Below, in pieces: positions 8,884 to 10,952 of a DNA stretch of 10,952 nucleotides (the stretch's first letter is position 1; each line of letters opens with the position of its first letter). A program made the translations under genes and the position numbers. The stretch spans positions 1-10,952 of the forward strand of contig JAJXTX010000003.1 of assembly GCA_021783385.1 (NCBI GenBank). The letters are read 5' to 3'. The DNA is from Pseudomonadota bacterium (GTDB lineage Bacteria > Pseudomonadota > Gammaproteobacteria > Xanthomonadales > Rhodanobacteraceae). A model generated the notes under the pieces. That model saw only the letters and a program-made list of their open reading frames with translations. It made no database searches and was not told the DNA's origin.

Positions 8884-9156
8884 TCAGTTTAGGGCATCCT
8901 TCAGGGTCTTGCCAGCCTTGAACGCCGGCACCTTCGAGGCCTTGATCTTGATCGCTTCGTTGGTGCGCGGGTTGCGGCCGGTGCGGGCAGCGCGCTTGCG
9001 CACGGTGAACGTACCGAAGCCCACCACCGAGACGTCCTCTCCCTTCTTCAACGACTTCTGCACGGTTTCAAAAAAGGCTTCGAGAGCCCGGCCGGCATCG
9101 GCCTTGGTCAGCTCGGCCTTCTCGGCGATGGCATTGATCAGATCAGTTTTATTCAT
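8884..9156 (-). CDS. hupB: DNA-binding protein HU-beta
   Basis: HU is a small dimeric nucleoid protein that bends DNA and binds without strong sequence preference. The 90 residues match the family length exactly. [14 protein letters not shown] opens the helical dimerisation half. VGFGTF (45-50) is the core turn. The DNA-binding arm covers about 52-75 with RNPRTNE, where P63 is the intercalating proline. It ends with the typical KTLKDALN. The start ATG 9156 has AAGGGAG 7 nt upstream. It lies between lon and ppiD as in many proteobacteria. Its own promoter sits about 155 bp upstream, so the mRNA has a long leader. No terminator separates it from the tRNA-Val and tRNA-Asp genes. Confidence 0.98.
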   Translation of the reverse strand: MNKTDLINAIAEKAELTKADAGRALEAFFETVQKSLKKGEDVSVVGFGTFTVRKRAARTGRNPRTNEAIKIKASKVPAFKAGKTLKDALN

Positions 9157-9182
9157 TGAAAAACTCCCTTGATTCGGTTTCA

Positions 9183-9220
9183 GCCGACGCGGTCAGTGGT
9201 GAGATTGAGACAACGTCGGC
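9183..9220 (-). promoter_or_regulatory. Stem-loop in the hupB leader near the ribosome site
   Basis: GCCGACG (minus 9220-9214) and CGTCGGC (9189-9183) form a perfect 7-bp stem with a 24-nt loop. Its 3' side ends 26 nt before the hupB ATG, upstream of the AAGGGAG ribosome site. It leaves that site exposed in this fold. It could be a regulatory or stabilising element. Confidence 0.45.
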
Positions 9221-9258
9221 GTGGATGGTGGGCTTTTGCTCGGTGCTAGGCGCCGTGA

Positions 9259-9302
9259 CGCAACCCCGCATCGCTGCGCTGACAGATCACGCCGGGATTG
9301 CG
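9259..9302 (-). promoter_or_regulatory. Long stem-loop at the predicted 5' end of the hupB mRNA
   Basis: On the minus strand CGCAATCCC (9302-9294) pairs with GGGGTTGCG (9267-9259) over 9 bp including one G-U pair, closing a 26-nt loop. The pair at 9264/9297 is possible only as G-U in the minus-strand RNA and would be a C-A mismatch in a plus-strand RNA. The stem begins 1-2 nt from the transcription start predicted from the -10 box. Confidence 0.45.
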
Positions 9303-9310
9303 GTAGCGCC

Positions 9311-9339
9311 TTTATACCGTGCGTTGTCGGAGTCCGCAA
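9311..9339 (-). promoter_or_regulatory. Sigma70 promoter of hupB
   Basis: On the minus strand TTGCGG (9339-9334) is followed by exactly 17 nt and TATAAA (9316-9311). The -10 box has one mismatch from consensus and the -35 box keeps its TTG. The predicted start near 9304 gives a 5' leader of about 148 nt before hupB. It is the best promoter-like match in the spacer. Other sigma factors cannot be excluded. Confidence 0.65.
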
Positions 9340-9453
9340 CACAAGCTGCAGCAACGCTTTGCGCAGATATGCCGCAGACGAAATCGCTTGCAAAACGGAC
9401 GCCAAGAGACTACGCGGCAACTTTCCGGTCGAGCGAGCGAACGGCCGCAATCA

Positions 9454-9477
9454 CCTGCCGCGCCGTGGCGTGGCAGG
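9454..9477 (-). terminator. Hairpin downstream of lon
   Basis: CCTGCC (minus 9477-9472) pairs with GGCAGG (9459-9454), and inside it CGC/GCG pair around a 4-nt loop after one A-C mismatch. It starts 23 nt past the lon stop. There is no T tract, so it may be a weak terminator or an mRNA end-stabilising structure. Confidence 0.4.
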
Positions 9478-9500
9478 GTCGCATTGGCGAATATGCCGAA

Positions 9501-10952
9501 TCAGTGCGTACGCGAGTGCACTTCCGTCGACTCTGTCGCAGGTGCAGCGGCCTTTTCCAGCGCCGGATTGGGCTGTAGCGGACGCTCCAGCGCGATATCC
9601 AGTACTTCATCGATCCAGCGCACCGGATGGATCTCCAGCGACGAGGTGATGTTGGCAGGCATATCGGCCAAGTCCTTCTTGTTGTCCTCGGGAATGATCA
9701 CGGTGGTAATGCCGCCGCGATGCGCCGCCAGCAGTTTCTCCTTGAGCCCGCCGATCGGCAGCACGCGACCGCGCAGCGTGATCTCGCCAGTCATCGCCAC
9801 TTCCGATCGCACCGGCACTTTGGTCAGCACCGAGACCAGCGCGGTACACATGGCGATACCCGCACTGGGGCCGTCCTTGGGCGTGGCGCCCTCGGGCACG
9901 TGGATATGCACATCAAGCTTCTGGTGGAAGTCGGGGTCGATACCCAGCCGATCGGCGCGCGCGCGCACCACCGACAGCGCGGCCTGGATCGACTCCTTCA
10001 TGACGTCGCCCAGCTGACCGGTGTGCACCAGCCGGCCCTTGCCCGGCACCACCGAGCCTTCGATGCTGAGCAACTCGCCGCCCACCTGGGTCCACGCCAG
10101 CCCGGTCACCAGGCCAACCTCGTTCTGCAGTTCCTTGCGGCCGAAGTCGAAGCGGCGAACGCCGAGAAAATGCTCCAGGTTGGAAGAGTCGACCTGGGCG
10201 TGCCCGGCGAGCTTGCCGACCTTCGACGTTTTCGCATTCTTCGCTGCCGCAGCCGGCTTCCTGACCGGCCCCTGCGCGGCCTGCTGCTTCGGGGCCTTCG
10301 CAGTTTTGCCTGATCTGATCGTGCCGAGGGTCAGCTCCTTCACCACCTTGCGGCAGATCTTGGAGATCTCGCGCTCCAGGTTGCGCACGCCGGATTCGCG
10401 CGTGTAGTAACGCACGATGTCGCGCAATGCCTCACCGGCGACGCTCAGCTCTTCCGGCTTCAGGCCGTTGGCCTTCAGCTGCTTGGGGAGCAGATATTTC
10501 TGCGCAATGCCCAGTTTCTCGTCCTCGGTGTATCCGGGGATGCGGATCACTTCCATGCGGTCGAGCAGCGGACCGGGAATGTTCAAAGAGTTGGCGGTGG
10601 CAATCCACATCACCTCGGAAAGATCCAGGTCGACCTCGAGGTAATGGTCGTTGAAGGCATGGTTTTGCTCCGGATCAAGCACCTCCAGCAGCGCCGATGA
10701 AGGATCGCCGCGGAAGTCCATCGACATCTTGTCGATCTCGTCGAGCACGAACAGCGGGTTGCGCGTGCCGACCTTGTTGATGTTCTGCACGATGCGGCCG
10801 GGCATGGAGCCGATATAGGTGCGCCGATGACCGCGGATTTCCGCTTCGTCGCGCACACCGCCCAGGCTCATGCGCACGAATTTCCGGTTGGTGGCCTTGG
10901 CGATCGACTGACCCAGCGAGGTCTTGCCCACGCCAGGCGGACCGACCAGGCA
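9501..10952 (-). CDS. lon: ATP-dependent protease Lon, C-terminal part (5' end outside window)
   Basis: Lon is a homohexameric AAA+ protease that unfolds and degrades damaged and regulatory proteins. The frame runs off the right edge, leaving 483 residues that match about 352-784 of E. coli Lon. Walker [11 protein letters not shown] begins at residue 4, Walker B is [11 protein letters not shown] (66-76), and sensor 1 lies in [12 protein letters not shown]. The protease domain has catalytic S363 in [11 protein letters not shown] and K406 in [10 protein letters not shown], both intact. Between the AAA+ lid and the protease domain, about residues 209-253 are Ala/Lys/Pro/Gln-rich and about 36 residues longer than the E. 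coli linker. The C-terminal tail (about 462-483) is also longer than in E. coli. Transcription runs toward hupB, which has its own promoter. The missing N-terminal domain cannot be judged. Confidence 0.97.
   Translation of the reverse strand, partial: CLVGPPGVGKTSLGQSIAKATNRKFVRMSLGGVRDEAEIRGHRRTYIGSMPGRIVQNINKVGTRNPLFVLDEIDKMSMDFRGDPSSALLEVLDPEQNHAFNDHYLEVDLDLSEVMWIATANSLNIPGPLLDRMEVIRIPGYTEDEKLGIAQKYLLPKQLKANGLKPEELSVAGEALRDIVRYYTRESGVRNLEREISKICRKVVKELTLGTIRSGKTAKAPKQQAAQGPVRKPAAAAKNAKTSKVGKLAGHAQVDSSNLEHFLGVRRFDFGRKELQNEVGLVTGLAWTQVGGELLSIEGSVVPGKGRLVHTGQLGDVMKESIQAALSVVRARADRLGIDPDFHQKLDVHIHVPEGATPKDGPSAGIAMCTALVSVLTKVPVRSEVAMTGEITLRGRVLPIGGLKEKLLAAHRGGITTVIIPEDNKKDLADMPANITSSLEIHPVRWIDEVLDIALERPLQPNPALEKAAAPATESTEVHSRTH

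Larger units (their letters stand above)
9157..9500. other. lon-hupB intergenic region (344 bp)
   Basis: No gene is supported here. Short open frames on either strand lack ribosome sites and recognisable products. From right to left it holds a hairpin just past the lon stop (9454-9477), the hupB promoter (9311-9339) and a structured hupB leader with two stems (9259-9302 and 9183-9220). The stretch 9340-9453 shows nothing I can name. Base use is less GC-rich than the flanking genes, as expected for a regulatory spacer. Confidence 0.7.

Noticed and set aside
9156..9578. 140-codon plus-strand frame across the lon-hupB spacer
   Set aside because: It has no ribosome site or recognisable product, it overlaps the hupB promoter and the lon 3' end, and its composition looks random.
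9319..10313. Two open frames of 228-232 codons on the plus strand opposite lon
   Set aside because: Lon motifs on the minus strand are complete, and the plus frames have no family motifs and begin inside the spacer or the lon gene.

Overview
The window is GC-rich and densely coded. It looks like a core chromosomal segment of a gammaproteobacterium in the Xanthomonadales/Lysobacterales. Protein style (the PP2C N-terminus, GloB, HU-beta and Lon motifs) and gene order suggest Rhodanobacteraceae or a close relative. That placement is an inference from memory, with no database search. I see no mobile element, phage gene, CRISPR array or cluster that looks like an undescribed defence or metabolic system. 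The unusual points are in gene arrangement, RNA leaders and one protein insertion.

Left part (1-2394): the window opens inside ppsA (PEP synthase), which keeps its phosphohistidine and C-terminal PEP/pyruvate domains. A 28-bp perfect palindrome follows and can terminate transcription from both sides. It is shared with a tRNA-Ser(CGA) gene on the minus strand, which has a near-consensus sigma70 promoter. A PP2C-type Ser/Thr phosphatase gene then runs rightward and ends 19 bp from the convergent dnaQ gene.

Middle part (2414-6483): this is a rearranged version of the E. coli mltD-gloB-yafS-rnhA-dnaQ neighbourhood. On the minus strand a YafS-like methyltransferase-fold gene, rnhA (RNase HI) and dnaQ (Pol III epsilon) are chained by two 4-bp stop/start overlaps. 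On the plus strand gloB (glyoxalase II, GTG start) and mltD (lipoprotein lytic transglycosylase, TTG start) overlap by 4 bp. The two units diverge from a 251-bp spacer.

Right part (6484-10952): this is the conserved lon-hupB-ppiD set, all on the minus strand. tRNA-Val(TAC) and tRNA-Asp(GTC) sit between hupB and ppiD. Hairpins follow tRNA-Asp and ppiD. The 344-bp lon-hupB spacer carries a good hupB promoter and a structured leader of about 148 nt. Lon is cut by the window edge just before its Walker A motif. It has a strongly basic, Ala/Lys-rich insertion between the AAA+ module and the protease domain.

Together the genes cover gluconeogenesis (PpsA), DNA replication fidelity and RNA primer/R-loop removal (DnaQ, RNase HI), methylglyoxal detoxification (GloB), cell-wall remodelling (MltD), envelope protein folding (PpiD), nucleoid structure (HU) and protein quality control (Lon).
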